64,000 bases of DNA from Paulinella micropora. Its lineage: Eukaryota; Cercozoa; Imbricatea; Euglyphida. This document shows positions 1-57,033 of the stretch, in pieces. Below the pieces are notes generated by a model. It made no database searches. It was given only the letters and a program-made list of their open reading frames with translations, and was not told the DNA's origin. The position numbers and the translations under genes are program-made. The stretch spans positions 306,678 through 370,677 of the forward strand of contig BJOX01000026.1 in assembly GCA_009731375.1 (NCBI GenBank), read 5' to 3'. Each line of letters begins with the position of its first letter. The first letter of the stretch is position 1.

Positions 1-965
<965 letters not shown>

Positions 966-984
966 TCATGGAGGAGTCGATAGC

Positions 985-1762
985 AACGTATGTATGTATG
1001 TATGTATGTATTTATGTATCTATCTATCTATGTATGTATGTATGTATGTGTGTGTATGTGTATGTACGCATGCATGCATGCATGAAAGCATTGCATGCAT
1101 GCATTGCATGCATGCATGTATGTATGTATATATGTATGTATGTATGTATGTACGTATGTATGTATGCATTTATGACTAGTTGTGTATGTATGTATGTATG
1201 TATGTACATATGTGTATGTATGTATGTGTGCATGTATGTATGTATGTATGTATGTATATGTATGTATGTGTGTATGTATGTATGCATGTATGCATGCATG
1301 CATGTATGTATGTATGTACATATGTATGAGTTGTATGTATGTATCTATGTATGTATGCATGTATGTATGCATGTATGTATGTATGTATGTATGTATGTTA
1401 TGTATGTATGTATGTATGTATGTATGTATGTACTTACGTATGTATGTATGTATGTATGTATGTATGTATGTATGTATGTATGTACGTACGTACGTATGCA
1501 TGTATGTATGCATGCATGCATACTTGTATGTATGTATGTATGTATGTATGTATGTATGTATGTATGTATGTTATGTATGCATGTATGTATGTATGTGTGT
1601 ATGTATGTATGTACGTATGTATGTATGTACGTATGTATGTATGTACGTATGTATATGTATGTATGTATGTATGTATGTATGCATGTACGTGTATGTATGT
1701 ATGTATGTATGTATGTAAGTATGTATGTATGTATGTATGTATGTATGTACGTATGTCTGTAC

Positions 1763-1793
<31 letters not shown>

Positions 1794-1812
1794 TGTATGT
1801 ATGTTTGTTTGT
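985..1812. repeat. (GTAT)n array with GCAT and GTAC variants
   Basis: About 0.8 kb of tetranucleotide repeat. Because the unit length is not a multiple of three and lacks stops, all six frames are open; the MYVC- and IHTY-type frames are not genes. Confidence 0.95.
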
Positions 1813-2157
1813 ATGTGCATTCATGTACGCTATCATATTGCTCAAGAAGTGTGTAGTTAGTGGGAACAAATGCATGTGCGTCATATAGTCGCAAAGAAAA
1901 ACAAAAACGCATCCATGCCTACACATAACTCACATGCAAATCCTACATAACTCACACAAAGACTCTTTTGCAGTTTTTGCCGCTACCTTTTTTGTTCGAA
2001 TCGGAAATCAAACTTTGCGTTTGAAGATTTTGTTTCCGCGAAATTATCACTTGAAGTTTCAACCGCTAGTTGCTCACCCCGAACTTGATTGTTAAAGCAG
2101 GCCAGACAGACGGGAGTACAAGTGGATGCAACCATAGCCATCTACCTCACTTACTCG
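1813..2157. other. Unique upstream region of the first gene
   Basis: Non-repetitive DNA between the GTAT array and the first start codon, presumably 5' flank or 5' UTR. It contains a short AT-rich stretch with CCGCGAAAT near 2035, resembling the core of the MITEs at 16.1 and 35.4 kb. No promoter motif can be called with confidence. Confidence 0.4.
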
Positions 2158-2572
2158 ATGAATCAGTCGATGGTGAAGTATGTTTGCTATTTTTTTCTGG
2201 TTGTCTGGCAAGCGACGGTGGTCTGTGGTCAAGTGAACCAAACGGCGTCAGTCGATATCTTCCAGTGCAGCATCACCAAAACTATCGCAGGTTTCCAGCT
2301 GGTTGTTAGTGGCCTGTCGGATAGAGCATCCGTTCGTGCACTTGAAGGCTCATCGCCGGAGCATTACCGTCATAGTATTGATTACACTACCTTTACAATA
2401 AATGGGGATGCTGAGGATACAACGTTCATTATCCTACACTTCTCGAACCTGCCCGAATCGTTCGAAATGCGTGTGATCCCCGAGTCGAGTAAGCCTCCCT
2501 CTCCTCCTTGCCAGTCTCACAAGCATGCGTTACATACACATACACATAAGTCACATACAAATACAAGATCTC

Positions 2573-2623
<51 letters not shown>

Positions 2624-2834
2624 TACATATACATACACATGCATGCACATGCACATACACATACATATACACATACACATACACATGCACATACACATGC
2701 GCATACACATCATGCACATACACATTCCCATACACATACACATGCACATACACATACGCATATACATCACATGCACATACACCTACGCATACACATATAT
2801 GTACACAAAAATATGCACACACAACTCATCTCTC

Positions 2835-2882
<48 letters not shown>

Positions 2883-2912
2883 CGCAGGCGAAGGCGCAGA
2901 GGAACAGATTTA

Positions 2913-2966
<54 letters not shown>

Positions 2967-2981
2967 CCCCCNNNNNNNNNN

Positions 2982-3014
<33 letters not shown>

Positions 3015-3042
3015 CAGGCGAAGGCGCAGAGGAACAGATTTA

Positions 3043-3106
<64 letters not shown>

Positions 3107-3248
3107 CAGGCGAAGGCGCAGAGGAACAGATTTATGACGCGTCCACAGTGGGTGAAGGCCCCTTCTCCACACCCCCCATGCCAGGCTCCTCACTGACGCT
3201 AGTGTTCAAGAAGGGAGTCACCTTCACCCTGCAGACCATCGAGCTGGT

Positions 3249-3280
<32 letters not shown>

Positions 3281-3461
3281 AGAGAGAGAGAGAGAGAAGA
3301 GAGGAGAGATGTTTGAGCCCCCCCCCCCCCTGCTCATCTCTTTCTTTCATGTTCCTAATGGTCTGTAATGCTTCATGTCGCAGGGCTCCGCCGAGTTAAC
3401 GCAGCAGTGCTCCGATAAGGCCTTACAACAAGGACAGGGTGGCATGGAGGAGGTGCGCCAC

Positions 3462-3523
<62 letters not shown>

Positions 3524-4323
3524 AAGCGGTGGCAAGCACTCGAAAGTGTATGTGAAGCTCGTATGAGTGGTGGGCCGAGGGAAGGTGAAATAGCCAACGC
3601 AAGCAACCGCCAAGTTCAACGCACATCCTCAACCATACATACGTTCGTACATATCCCCGCGTGCGTTGCCTGTTGCACAGGTCTGCACTAAGGACTCCAG
3701 CAGCTTCAAGTTTACAGACCTCAACGTAAAATGCTGGCCAGAGACCTCCGCGTTCTACGTAAGTATACTTCTGTATGCATGTATATACACCTCCTCTTCC
3801 TTCCTCCTTCCTTCTTCCTCCTTCTCCTCCTCCTCCTCTTCCTCTTCCTCCTCCTCTTCCTCCTCTTCCTCCTCCTCCTCCTCCTCCTTCTCTGATTCCA
3901 AGATGTTCGTGTATCGTGTCTTCACAGGCTAACAATCTACAGTGAAACACTTGTTTGACATGTGATGTGAAGATGAAACGATTTCATGCAACGTTCACCG
4001 GGGACATTTGTTACATCATTATAATTATGTATAAAAGAACTTCGGTCGATGAGATAAGATATGTCATGAATAGTGTGTGCATGTTTATATCGCTATCCGT
4101 GACCTACCCTCATATGCATACATACACACATACATATATACATACCTACACGTGTGTGTGTATGTGCTGCGTGTAGCAAACCTCGAAGGCGCTGTCGCGT
4201 TTGGTCGTGAAGGGTGGCTACATCTGCACCGGCTTCCTCATCTCACCCCTCGGTCCACTGAACATCGCCCCACCTTCCTTCCTTTTCCCAAAGCTGACTA
4301 ACCAGGCACAGGGGCGTTGTTGA
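2158..4323 (+). CDS. Secreted protein with possible MRH-like lectin region, six exons
   Basis: Phase-matched exons: 2158-2488, 3110-3246, 3384-3452, 3537-3560, 3681-3758 and 4177-4323. All junctions are GT-AG; phase is 1 at the first intron and 0 afterwards. The N-terminus (MNQSMVKYVCYFFLVVWQAT, then VVCGQ) is a clear signal peptide; M at 2170 is an alternative start. The middle of the protein has spaced cysteines in LTQQC, VKLVC and VKCW, with a Ser-Lys-Val-Tyr-Val-Lys-Leu-Val-Cys strand. This order resembles mannose-6-phosphate-receptor homology (MRH/Atg27-like) domains, but the match is weak. The last exon reads into TGA at 4321 just before a gap, so it may be terminal, or its real donor may lie earlier and join the exons from 5711 onward. 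Function and partners are unknown. Confidence 0.6.
2888..3046 (+). repeat. Two decayed head copies of the exon at 3110
   Basis: The acceptor CCGCAG plus the first 29 exon bases (encoding EGAEEQIYD) occur at 2888-2916, 3018-3046 and, intact, from 3110. All are embedded in (CT)n. A 10-N gap at 2972-2981 separates the first two, so one may be an assembly overlap; the second and third lie in ungapped sequence. Confidence 0.85.
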
Positions 4324-4379
4324 CGAAGCATGATTGCATCAAGGACCAGAATGATGCCAGAGAATGAGAGATGAAGGAC

Positions 4380-4992
4380 GGGGGGGGGGGGGGGGGGGGN
4401 NNNNNNNNNNNNNNNNNNNNNNNNNNNNNNNNNNNNNNNNNNNNNNNNNNNNNNNNNNNNNNNNNNNNNNNNNNNNNNNNNNNNNNNNNNNNNNNNNNNN
4501 NNNNNNNNNNNNNNNNNNNNNNNNNNNNNNNNNNNNNNNNNNNNNNNNNNNNNNNNNNNNNNNNNNNNNNNNNNNNNNNNNNNNNNNNNNNNNNNNNNNN
4601 NNNNNNNNNNNNNNNNNNNNNNNNNNNNNNNNNNNNNNNNNNNNNNNNNNNNNNNNNNNNNNNNNNNNNNNNNNNNNNNNNNNNNNNNNNNNNNNNNNNN
4701 NNNNNNNNNNNNNNNNNNNNNNNNNNNNNNNNNNNNNNNNNNNNNNNNNNNNNNNNNNNNNNNNNNNNNNNNNNNNNNNNNNNNNNNNNNNNNNNNNNNN
4801 NNNNNNNNNNNNNNNNNNNNNNNNNNNNNNNNNNNNNNNNNNNNNNNNNNNNNNNNNNNNNNNNNNNNNNNNNNNNNNNNNNNNNNNNNNNNNNNNNNNN
4901 NNNNNNNNNNNNNNNNNNNNNNNNNNNNNNNNNNNNNNNNNNNNNNNNNNNNNNNNNNNNNNNNNNNNNNNNNNNNNNNNNNNNNNNNNNNN
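4380..4992. other. Poly-G run and assembly gap
   Basis: A run of G from 4380 leads directly into Ns at 4400-4992. The gap may hide exons between those at 4177 and 5711. Confidence 0.95.
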
Positions 4993-5640
<648 letters not shown>

Positions 5641-5642
5641 AG

Positions 5643-5682
5643 ATGAAGTATGGCGGGAAGGTTGTGGTGAAAGGTGCCACCT
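5643..5682 (+). repeat. Head copy of the exon at 5711
   Basis: GGTAG followed by the first 40 bases of the MKYGGKVVVKGATW exon, then (GT)n, then the intact exon. Only acceptor and exon head are kept. Confidence 0.85.
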
Positions 5683-5710
5683 GGTGTGTGTGTGTGTGTG
5701 TGTTTGGTAG

Positions 5711-15000
<9,290 letters not shown>

Positions 15001-15101
15001 TGAGTGCGCGCAATCCAGCCTCACTCCTCAGGCGTCACCAGTTTTTAAGTGAACTGGTAGGCTTCAACAAAACTGGAAAAGAAAAGAAAAGAAAGAAAAA
15101 A

Positions 15102-15169
<68 letters not shown>

Positions 15170-16095
15170 CACTGCGGCGAGGACAACGATGAGAAATTTG
15201 TTTAGTTTCTTTGTGTTCGAGGCCGCTGACATTTTCCCCAAAGCTTTGCAAGTCTTTTGCTTGTGGGTGTGACCTTGCAAAGCTCCTTTGGTTTGTTGAG
15301 CTCCAAGCAACAAGATACCCAGAGGAATCTAAAAGTTCTGCCCGTTTCATCGTATTTGGGCAGTTAGTACCATTACCATCCATCATAGTACCATCTTTCA
15401 ACCAGTCGTTACCAACTGAAAGTTTTCTTATTCCTAATCATCATCTTAGATAAGTATTATATAGATGGGCTAGTGCAGAGATTGCTAGGATGTTGGTTTT
15501 TAGTGATGACTGTTCTTCAACCGTAGCTTTCATCCAAATAGTAATTATCCAATTTATAAACTTCCTACTTTTTTTTGAGTTCGCTTTTGAGGCAGGAAGA
15601 AAACACTAGTCACCTGACAATTCAACTTCAATTAAGGGCCAGCTGGTTCATAACAATGGTTTCCAGTAATGTGTAACCCTTTCTTCGACTTTTCTTGCGC
15701 TTCTTCTGGACGCACCTCTGTGTCCAGCACTTGAGTTCGCTTCATTCGTGACGCTCCGAGGCTCTCTTTTCTTCGCTGTGTTGAGATGCACAGTATGATG
15801 AGTAGGACGAGTCTTTTTGAGCCTAGGTGGGCAGATGTCCTGAAGGCACAGATAGGTAAATATGTGCCACTTTAATATATCCATGTGTCAGTCCAGACAC
15901 AATAAGAGGCAGTTAATATTAATAACCCTCTTAACCTAGTAACGATCATATTACTAGCTTGAAGTGGCTGTTACACTTTTTAGACAGGATTATATTATCG
16001 TTAGGCACGACAACGTGCTTTTGCTGGTGTTTGCCTTGGTTGTTTTTGGCTCCGCTAGTCTCCCACATTTTCCCATCATCTTTGATACTTATTTA
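15001..16095. other. Spacer after the Asn-rich gene
   Basis: Begins with 3' flank, then AAAT/AAT repeats 15100-15168. 15170-16095 is unique with no convincing exon; short open frames on both strands lack splice signals or similarity I recognise. Confidence 0.5.
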
Positions 16096-16370
16096 TTGCT
16101 GTTGACATTCAAGACAACAAAAAAAATTGATTTTTCTGTTTTGGTTGGAATTTCAGTTTTGGTTGGAATTTTTATGGTTGGGCGAAAATTTGAATTTTTC
16201 AAATTAACGGCTATATTCGTCCGCAAAATATCGTAAATTTTCGCGAAATGTTACCGTTAAATTTGAAAATTTGAATTTTTGTCACAAAAATGAAAAACTG
16301 TCACAAAAATGAAAATCTGACACAAAAATGAAAAACTAATTTTTGTTGTTGTCTTGAATGTCAACAGCAA
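16096..16370. mobile_element. MITE-like element, 275 bases, TA-flanked
   Basis: Terminal inverted repeats of about 34 bases: TTGCTGTTGACATTCAAGAC at the left, its complement at the right end, with TA directly outside both ends as a likely target duplication. Inside are short repeats of TTTTGGTTGGAATTT and CACAAAAATGAAAA, and a core CGTCCGCAAAAT followed by CGCGAAATGTTAC shared with the element at 35373. It has no ORF. The TA target and TIRs point to Tc1/mariner mobilisation, by inference. Confidence 0.75.
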
Positions 16371-17256
16371 TATATAAGAACAGAGAATTGTGTTACTAGC
16401 GGAGTGGCTTGGATTGGTTGAATAAAAGGATAGGCCCGATTATTAATTAAATAAATTCTTTTCTACCAGAACCTGTAAAAGTTGAGTCACATACCTTTTT
16501 TTCTTTTACGCAAATTCAACCAGTCCCCTCGGATACTATTCTTTGACACGTATAACTAATGAGAAAGGATACATTGCACAAAACTAATAAAGGACGATAG
16601 AGTGAAGAGGTGTGTGTTTTGTAGCTATTTTGCTCACGCTTTTGCCACACACAAACAGTGGATATTACGGGCGACATTCAAATTATACACGAAAAATAAT
16701 ATTAAAAAGTTCAACATGTATCATAGTAAAAATTTCAACTTAAAAAACTCAGCTTTGAAATTTCAACCTGAATTTTTTATAAAAAGTTCGACGTATATAC
16801 AAGGTTAAATTTATATTCACTGCGTCGAACTATTAAAATATATTAAAATATTTATACACGTAAAAAACATATGTTGAAATATTTATACACTAAAAAAAAA
16901 AAAAAAAAAAAAATTAGTTTTACGTATAAAAATAGTTCGACGTCGACGTATAAAAATAGTTGAATGTATAAAAATAGTTCGACGTAAAAGCAGATGTAAA
17001 ATTTACATCTACTTTGACAGGAAAATTTATATTAATATCAATATTAATATTTCAATAAATGCCACCGATAATTGATAAAGTTTTCATTTAATAACATTGA
17101 ATTAATACCGTAGTAATTTTCAAAATGTGTCCGCATATGCTACTAACTGGCACGTGCGGATGCATGTTAATAAGTTTTTTAGATTATTAATATTATATTA
17201 CAAAAAAATATTATAAAAAAAACTTGTTAACATAGAAAATTTGATTAACTACTGAC
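16371..17256. other. AT-rich unique spacer
   Basis: Contains a poly-A run (16890-16911) and repeated AAAAATAGTTCGACGT segments near 16925-16985. No gene is visible. Confidence 0.5.
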
Positions 17257-17430
17257 TTAGGGAATGCAGTGCCTATACTGCCGAGCCAAAAAAATTAGAT
17301 TAGTTGCGTTTGCGAAGGCATTCAAAATTTCATCTCTGAATGTGCCGAAACCGCGATGTGCGCGCATATACCGCTTCACGTTGTGAAACACCAGCTCACA
17401 TGGCATGAACTCCGGAAAATGATCGTCACC
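17257..17430 (-). pseudogene. Relic of a Tc1/mariner-type DDE transposase, C-terminus
   Basis: The minus-strand frame reads FPEFMPCELVFHNVKRYMRA, then GFGTFRDEILNAFA and ends QYRHCIP before a stop. This matches the C-terminal end of IS630/Tc1-type DDE transposases, where YSPDxNPCExxFxxVK carries the third catalytic acid and the protein often ends near HCGY. The upstream part does not continue into recognisable transposase, so it is a fragment. It probably reflects the autonomous relatives of the MITEs. Confidence 0.6.
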
Positions 17431-18551
17431 TGCTGGACATTGATGCTGCTCAAGTTCAAAACGCCAAGGATCGTGTGCGTAAGTTTCTGGAGCCTGCTGC
17501 GAAAAAGTGCAGGAAGCACAAGGAAGCACGTGAAGGAGAGGTTCTTGAGGAGAAGGAGGAAGCAAAAGAAGAAGACTCGGAAGACAGTGATGACGGGAAG
17601 GTCGACAAGACCCTTGCCAAAAAAAAGTTACATTGGAGGAAACAAATCTTCTGTTCATGCCACATACTGCGTGTGCGAGGTCACGTTTAACGTGCGGGAG
17701 ATAGCCAGTGCAATTTGCCAGAAATGCAGCTGCACTGTATACCGGTTCACAAAGGGCCATGGTTGACCGGCGCCACGCTGCCAGATGGGAAAGCTAATCA
17801 TGAGGAGGATCAATGCGATTTCTGCTGCAGCGTAGAGGAAGGCGATTGCGAGGTGCAGGATGGCTTGTTCGCGGAGGGTTCCTTCTGCTCCGAAGAATAC
17901 CACGAGGGTTGGCATGTCATAGTGAATAAATATTAATTAAAAGCGCCCCCGCTGGAGCTCTGCCTGCTGCTACCAAGTAATTCACTTGGATTCTGGCACT
18001 GTTTTTGAAATATGTTATATTTTCTGAAATTACTTTTTTCATTACATCTAGTAAACTGCAGCTTGTTTAATTTCATTGTTTTAATTTTGCCTGAATGTTT
18101 TCGAATTCGTTCCTCCGGACCGGTTCAAGACTTTCCTTCTCGTTTCCAGTTTCCACCGCTACGTTATACTTGGATCCGGAGTGTGTTTGATGACATTAGT
18201 TCCGGAAAATATGTGAGACAAAATTGCAAGCTTTAAGGCTGCACTGTTTTTCGATGGCGGAAACTGCTTTCGAATTCATGATGTCTTTTTCACGTTTACC
18301 CCGGTTAAAACAGAAAATTTTAATACATTACAGATATTTTTTCAATCACTAAATTGCAGTACGGCAGGTCCAAGTTACTTAGTACTCTAGTACTAGTAAT
18401 AAATTAAAAATTTTAACGCTCGTCCTCCTGCACTATGCTAGCCATGGTTCCACCAGCCACACTAGCCACAAAGTGGCACCCCCGCCCACAGGCCTGGCTG
18501 GGAAGGATCAGATTGAAATTTCTTTTGTTGAAACTTGGGAAGAGGTCGTAA
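17431..18551. other. Spacer with an acidic/basic open stretch
   Basis: 17413-17690 on the plus strand is open and encodes a charged segment (KKCRKHKEAREGEVLEEKEE), possibly an orphan exon; no partner exon was found. The rest, to the HMG-box start, is unique and unassigned. Confidence 0.35.
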
Positions 18552-33250
<14,699 letters not shown>

Positions 33251-33638
33251 TACGAACATTCCCCCCTACAATCTGCTTTTTTTTTTCTTCTTTTTTTTTT
33301 TGTTTTTTTTTTTTTGTTGTTGTTTTCCACGCCTCTTTTCGTTCCTGTAGTTACTGATATTAATATTCGCCTTCTGATCAATACACGCTTCCTTTTCATA
33401 TCTACGAAACACAGGCGTTGTTCCTTGATTGAAGTCTCAACTTTACATACATACATTATCGTCATATATGTTCCCTTGGGCTTTTTACGTTCTACGTTTT
33501 CCTTACCTTCCCTGCTTTTTCAATTTTCATTCCCACTCTTGCTTCCCTTTCCTTTCTATTTTCACTCTTCTTTTCATGGCTTTCTGGCCTTTCCTCATTT
33601 TGCACTAACGTTCTTCTAAGCCCCTTTCTTCCTTCATC

Positions 33639-33707
<69 letters not shown>

Positions 33708-33716
33708 TCTTTCTCT

Positions 33717-33809
<93 letters not shown>

Positions 33810-33864
33810 TCTTTCTCTCTCTCTCTCTTTCTTTCTTTCTCTCTCTCTCTCTCTCTCTCTCCCT

Positions 33865-33895
<31 letters not shown>

Positions 33896-36149
33896 CTCCC
33901 AATTTTCTCTTTTCTTTCTCTTTCTGTTCATTGTCAATCTCTCTTTTCCTTCTTGACTTCCCCTCTGCTTTCATCTTACCGGTACTAAGTTGCTTACGAC
34001 TTTCAAGTCGACCCAACCTTGATCTCAGCGTTTACTGGCAAGTGCAAAACGAAACTACTCTACTTGACTCCTTAAGCTATTAATATTATTATATTAAATA
34101 CAGGTAATACAAAACTTAATGCAAAGCACACTTCTGTGCTTTCAATGGCTTCCGAAGTTCAGCATCTTCATTGCACTAAGATTGATGCCACAACGATGAG
34201 AGGAAAGTGCAAAGTCTGCATCATCATGTCAGTGCCATCTGAGTGTCGTCAGTAACACGTCCCTCTGAGTTGTTGGAGAGCTGACGGCTGAATCGGCCGG
34301 CTCACAATCTTTCTGTTGAAATTAACCTCTGCTTTTCCCGCTCAGGCTTTTTTCTTCAACTTCTTTTTTGAAGTTTGTTCTTCGTTTTAGGTCTTATTTC
34401 CTTTCACAGTGGCTGCAGTCTCTTCCATCCTTCTGTTCTTCTCAGCCTTTGAGTTTCTTTCTCTACGCTCTACTCAGTGCCTGTAAAACTTACTATGACA
34501 GTGAAGTCCAGAAATAGTTATTTAATAACAGGTGTTTACCGGACCACGAGTAACCGTGCTCACCCCGGGCCCTTTGCTCAAGCGGGTTTATATTAATAGA
34601 TATAGGGCTAGGGCTAGGTTATGGAAAGGGCAAGAGCTAGTTATAGGGCAGCCTCCGGTTTATGGTCTGCAGTGCATATGAGCTGTGCTCAAAAAGGACT
34701 CCCGAAGTTTTGAATTATGGTTTTGTGGAGGGAAGCTGGTCTATTTTGTGTCACTGGTAGCGCTACTACGTGACTCGGCGGTGGCAGTACTACGCTAGGC
34801 TACTACCAACTTGAAAATAGAAATAAGTTTGACCGTTAGCGCCGGCGCCGCGGCATTCAACTTAACTTGGTATCAAATTCAAGTTTAACCGTGGCTGTAC
34901 CGTCGGCGCAAACCGGCCCGTGCGGCAGTGACCTAGCCTAGTAGCCTAGTGTGACTCCGCGAATTCTTCTAGTCTTTCACTGCTGAAGTGAAACTTCCTT
35001 TATCAGTTCCGAGCCTCAGTCACTTTCCCAGGTTTTTCCTACCCTCTTAAGCCTCAGGGCCGGCCGCCCTATTTTGATTTTCCGGGGCCTCTTAATTTTC
35101 GAAACTGTTGAGACTCTCAAGTTTATTTTATTTCATTATCATGAGGGCTGATGATATGAATATATACTAACTACTCACTATCTGTTTTTTTTTTGAAAGT
35201 TTCTCAGTTTTTACGATTCAACCTGGATCACTTTTAGTCAGCCGTTCGCCGCTTTTCAGTGTATCACTAGTCTCTTTCAAGTGATACCACTTCCATTCCG
35301 ACTATGTCTCAAGTTCTGCCGCCGTCACTGTTCAAATGCGGAGGGCACGCCGCTCAGGCTCAGGCGGCTCTATTACTGGGTACAGTATCCGGGGCCCCGG
35401 TACATTCAAGTGTCAAACTCAGCCATCGAATTTTAGTTAAGTGCCAGATTTCAGATTAGCGGTCAGAATCAAGTTCAAATTAGTTTAATTTAACTGCTAT
35501 ATACGTCCGCAAAATTTATATTATTTTTGTGAAATGTTACAGGTAAACTTGATTGAACTAATTTGAATTCTGGCCGCTAATCTAAAATCTGACCGTCGCT
35601 AATCTGAAATCTGATCCTTAACTCAAATTTGATGGCTGAGTTTGAAACTTGAATGTACCCAGTAATACGAGTTGTAAGTATTTTATTAATATTAAAACAG
35701 TGTTTGCGGGAGTTGAAAACTTAAAAAAAAGTTGGGGGAAAAAAAAACTTCAGATAAAAAAATAAAAAAAAAACAAAAAAAGAAAAAACTTCCTAAATTG
35801 AATTTGCTGAGGTGCCACTGTTAATATTAATAATTCAAGCGTCAACCAGCCCCGAGTCAGTTGAGTCCGTCAGGCTCCCTCATTCTGAATCACAGTCCAC
35901 CGTGACTACCGACTAGTTGGTCCATGACTAAGCCGTTGTAAGCATGCGGGGGCCGACATTTGAAATTTGCAATAACCATTCAGTTGAACGGTATAGATAG
36001 TATTAATAGCGGCCTACTTTTGTGACAGGTAATACTATTCTCAAGATGCAATTATTGCGTCACTACAATGAATATATTTTAGAAATATTACTAATAGGGC
36101 CTTAGGGCAGAAGGAGACCAGAAGCCTGAGCCCACTAACTGCTGGTTTT
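33251..36149. other. Unique spacer between converging genes
   Basis: 3' flank of the HMG gene to 33630, a long CT/CTTT tract 33638-33900, then about 2.2 kb of mostly unique DNA containing one MITE (35373-35665) and an A-rich stretch 35720-35790. No exon, RNA gene or poly-A signal can be called with confidence. Confidence 0.6.
35373..35665. mobile_element. MITE-like fold-back element, TA-flanked
   Basis: Ends TTACTGGGTAC and GTACCCAGTAA with TA outside both. The arms are complementary for over 100 bases (TTCAAGTGTCAAACTCAGCC against GGCTGAGTTTGAAACTTGAA); the left arm carries a 20-base GC-rich insertion near 35385. The core CGTCCGCAAAAT with GTGAAATGTTAC matches the element at 16096, and both begin TTRCTG and contain ACATTCAAG near the end. 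Confidence 0.8.
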
Positions 36150-55461
<19,312 letters not shown>

Positions 55462-55550
55462 TTTAACCCCATACAGCCAACCTATCCGACACGCATATAA
55501 GGACGAATGAAAAATTTCGGCCAGGAAATATTTCGGCCAGTGATTTTTCA

Positions 55551-55655
55551 CCGCAGAATACGTTGTTTTTGCACAAAATTTGAGGTGGCCGAAATTCTTC
55601 ACACCGCAGAATACGTTGTTTTTGCACAATATTTGAGGTGGCCGAATTCTTCACT
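55551..55655. promoter_or_regulatory. 53-base tandem duplication upstream of the CCD start
   Basis: CCGCAGAATACGTTGTTTTT then GCACAA(A/T)ATTTGAGGTGGCCG is repeated at 55551 and 55604, 90-190 bases upstream of the CCD ATG (minus strand) in the space before the next plus-strand exons. It is placed where a promoter or 5' UTR is expected; function is inferred only from position. Confidence 0.35.
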
Positions 55656-55689
55656 TTTCCTTACACCACGAATACATTCATGCATACAT

Positions 55690-55765
55690 AGTTGTTGATG
55701 GGATTGTGTACCAGGCTCTTTGCGCGCATCCGACGCGAACGGCGCCTGCGATGCCTGTGGGGAGG

Positions 55766-55830
<65 letters not shown>

Positions 55831-56514
55831 GAGAGAGAGAGAGAGNNNNNNNNNNNNNNNNNNNNNNNNNNNNNNNNNNNNNNNNNNNNNNNNNNNNNNN
55901 NNNNNNNNNNNNNNNNNNNNNNNNNNNNNNNNNNNNNNNNNNNNNNNNNNNNNNNNNNNNNNNNNNNNNNNNNNNNNNNNNNNNNNNNNNNNNNNNNNNN
56001 NNNNNNNNNNNNNNNNNNNNNNNNNNNNNNNNNNNNNNNNNNNNNNNNNNNNNNNNNNNNNNNNNNNNNNNNNNNNNNNNNNNNNNNNNNNNNNNNNNNN
56101 NNNNNNNNNNNNNNNNNNNNNNNNNNNNNNNNNNNNNNNNNNNNNNNNNNNNNNNNNNNNNNNNNNNNNNNNNNNNNNNNNNNNNNNNNNNNNNNNNNNN
56201 NNNNNNNNNNNNNNNNNNNNNNNNNNNNNNNNNNNNNNNNNNNNNNNNNNNNNNNNNNNNNNNNNNNNNNNNNNNNNNNNNNNNNNNNNNNNNNNNNNNN
56301 NNNNNNNNNNNNNNNNNNNNNNNNNNNNNGGGGGGGAAGAGATCAACCTCGCCTTGCGACCGCATGAGGCGAAAGCGGGACGCTCCCAGACCCACGGTGA
56401 ACAGACCTTTGTATATATATATTTATTATATGCCTGCTTGCATAATACCGCTTTTGGGACATGAATATTACATATATATATGTAATATATATATATATAT
56501 GTATATTATATATA

Positions 56515-56555
<41 letters not shown>

Positions 56556-56569
56556 CGAGAGAGAGAGAC

Positions 56570-56632
<63 letters not shown>

Positions 56633-56690
56633 GAGACAGAGAGAGAGAGAGAGAAAGAGAGACCAAGAGAAAGTCCCAGCACTTTACGCA
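55690..56690. other. (GA)n, gap 55846-56329, AT and GA arrays
   Basis: 55690-55765 may hold an exon on either strand (CCCCACAG acceptor on the minus strand). Ns are followed by a unique piece 56330-56410 and AT/GA arrays. Confidence 0.6.
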
Positions 56691-56770
56691 ATGAGACAAA
56701 AACAGCGGAAGCAGCGGAGGGGACAGGGTTCAGCAGTGGAACATGAAGATCCGCCATGTTACCTGTATAT
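56686..56770 (+). CDS. Possible orphan exon, basic peptide
   Basis: After a GA array and AGTCCCAG, a frame reads LYAMRQKQRKQRRGQGSA then VEHEDPPCYL up to a possible GTATAT donor. It could be a 5' exon of the gene continuing at 57695, but no phase link was established. Confidence 0.3.
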
Positions 56771-56774
56771 ATAC

Positions 56775-56997
56775 TCAAGTTATACAGAGTACTAATAGTG
56801 GTAGTAGTTGTTGTATTGGTTGTACTTGGAATAGTTGTAGTTGTAGTACATTTGTTGTTGTAATTGTAGGTGTACTAGTGCTTGTAGGCAGTTGCACAGT
56901 TGTAAATAGCAGTTGTAGTTGTAGTTTTAGTGGTTATAGTAGTTTCACCATAGCGGGTGCAGTAAAAAATGCAACAACAAAAAAAACAAAAAAAAAA

Positions 56998-57033
<36 letters not shown>

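Noticed and set aside
985-1888. Long open frames reading MYVCMYVC or IHTYIHTY, here and at 22.6-23.6, 27.2-28.4, 39.2-39.8 and 58.8-59.4 kb
   Set aside because: GTAT/CATA repeats have no stop codon in any frame; openness is a property of the repeat, and no splice or start context supports them.
17655-17760. Helix-turn-helix of a transposase on the plus strand (FNVREIASAICQKCSCTVYR)
   Set aside because: Suggestive, but it faces the opposite way to the DDE relic at 17257 and the frame stops soon after; the evidence is too thin.
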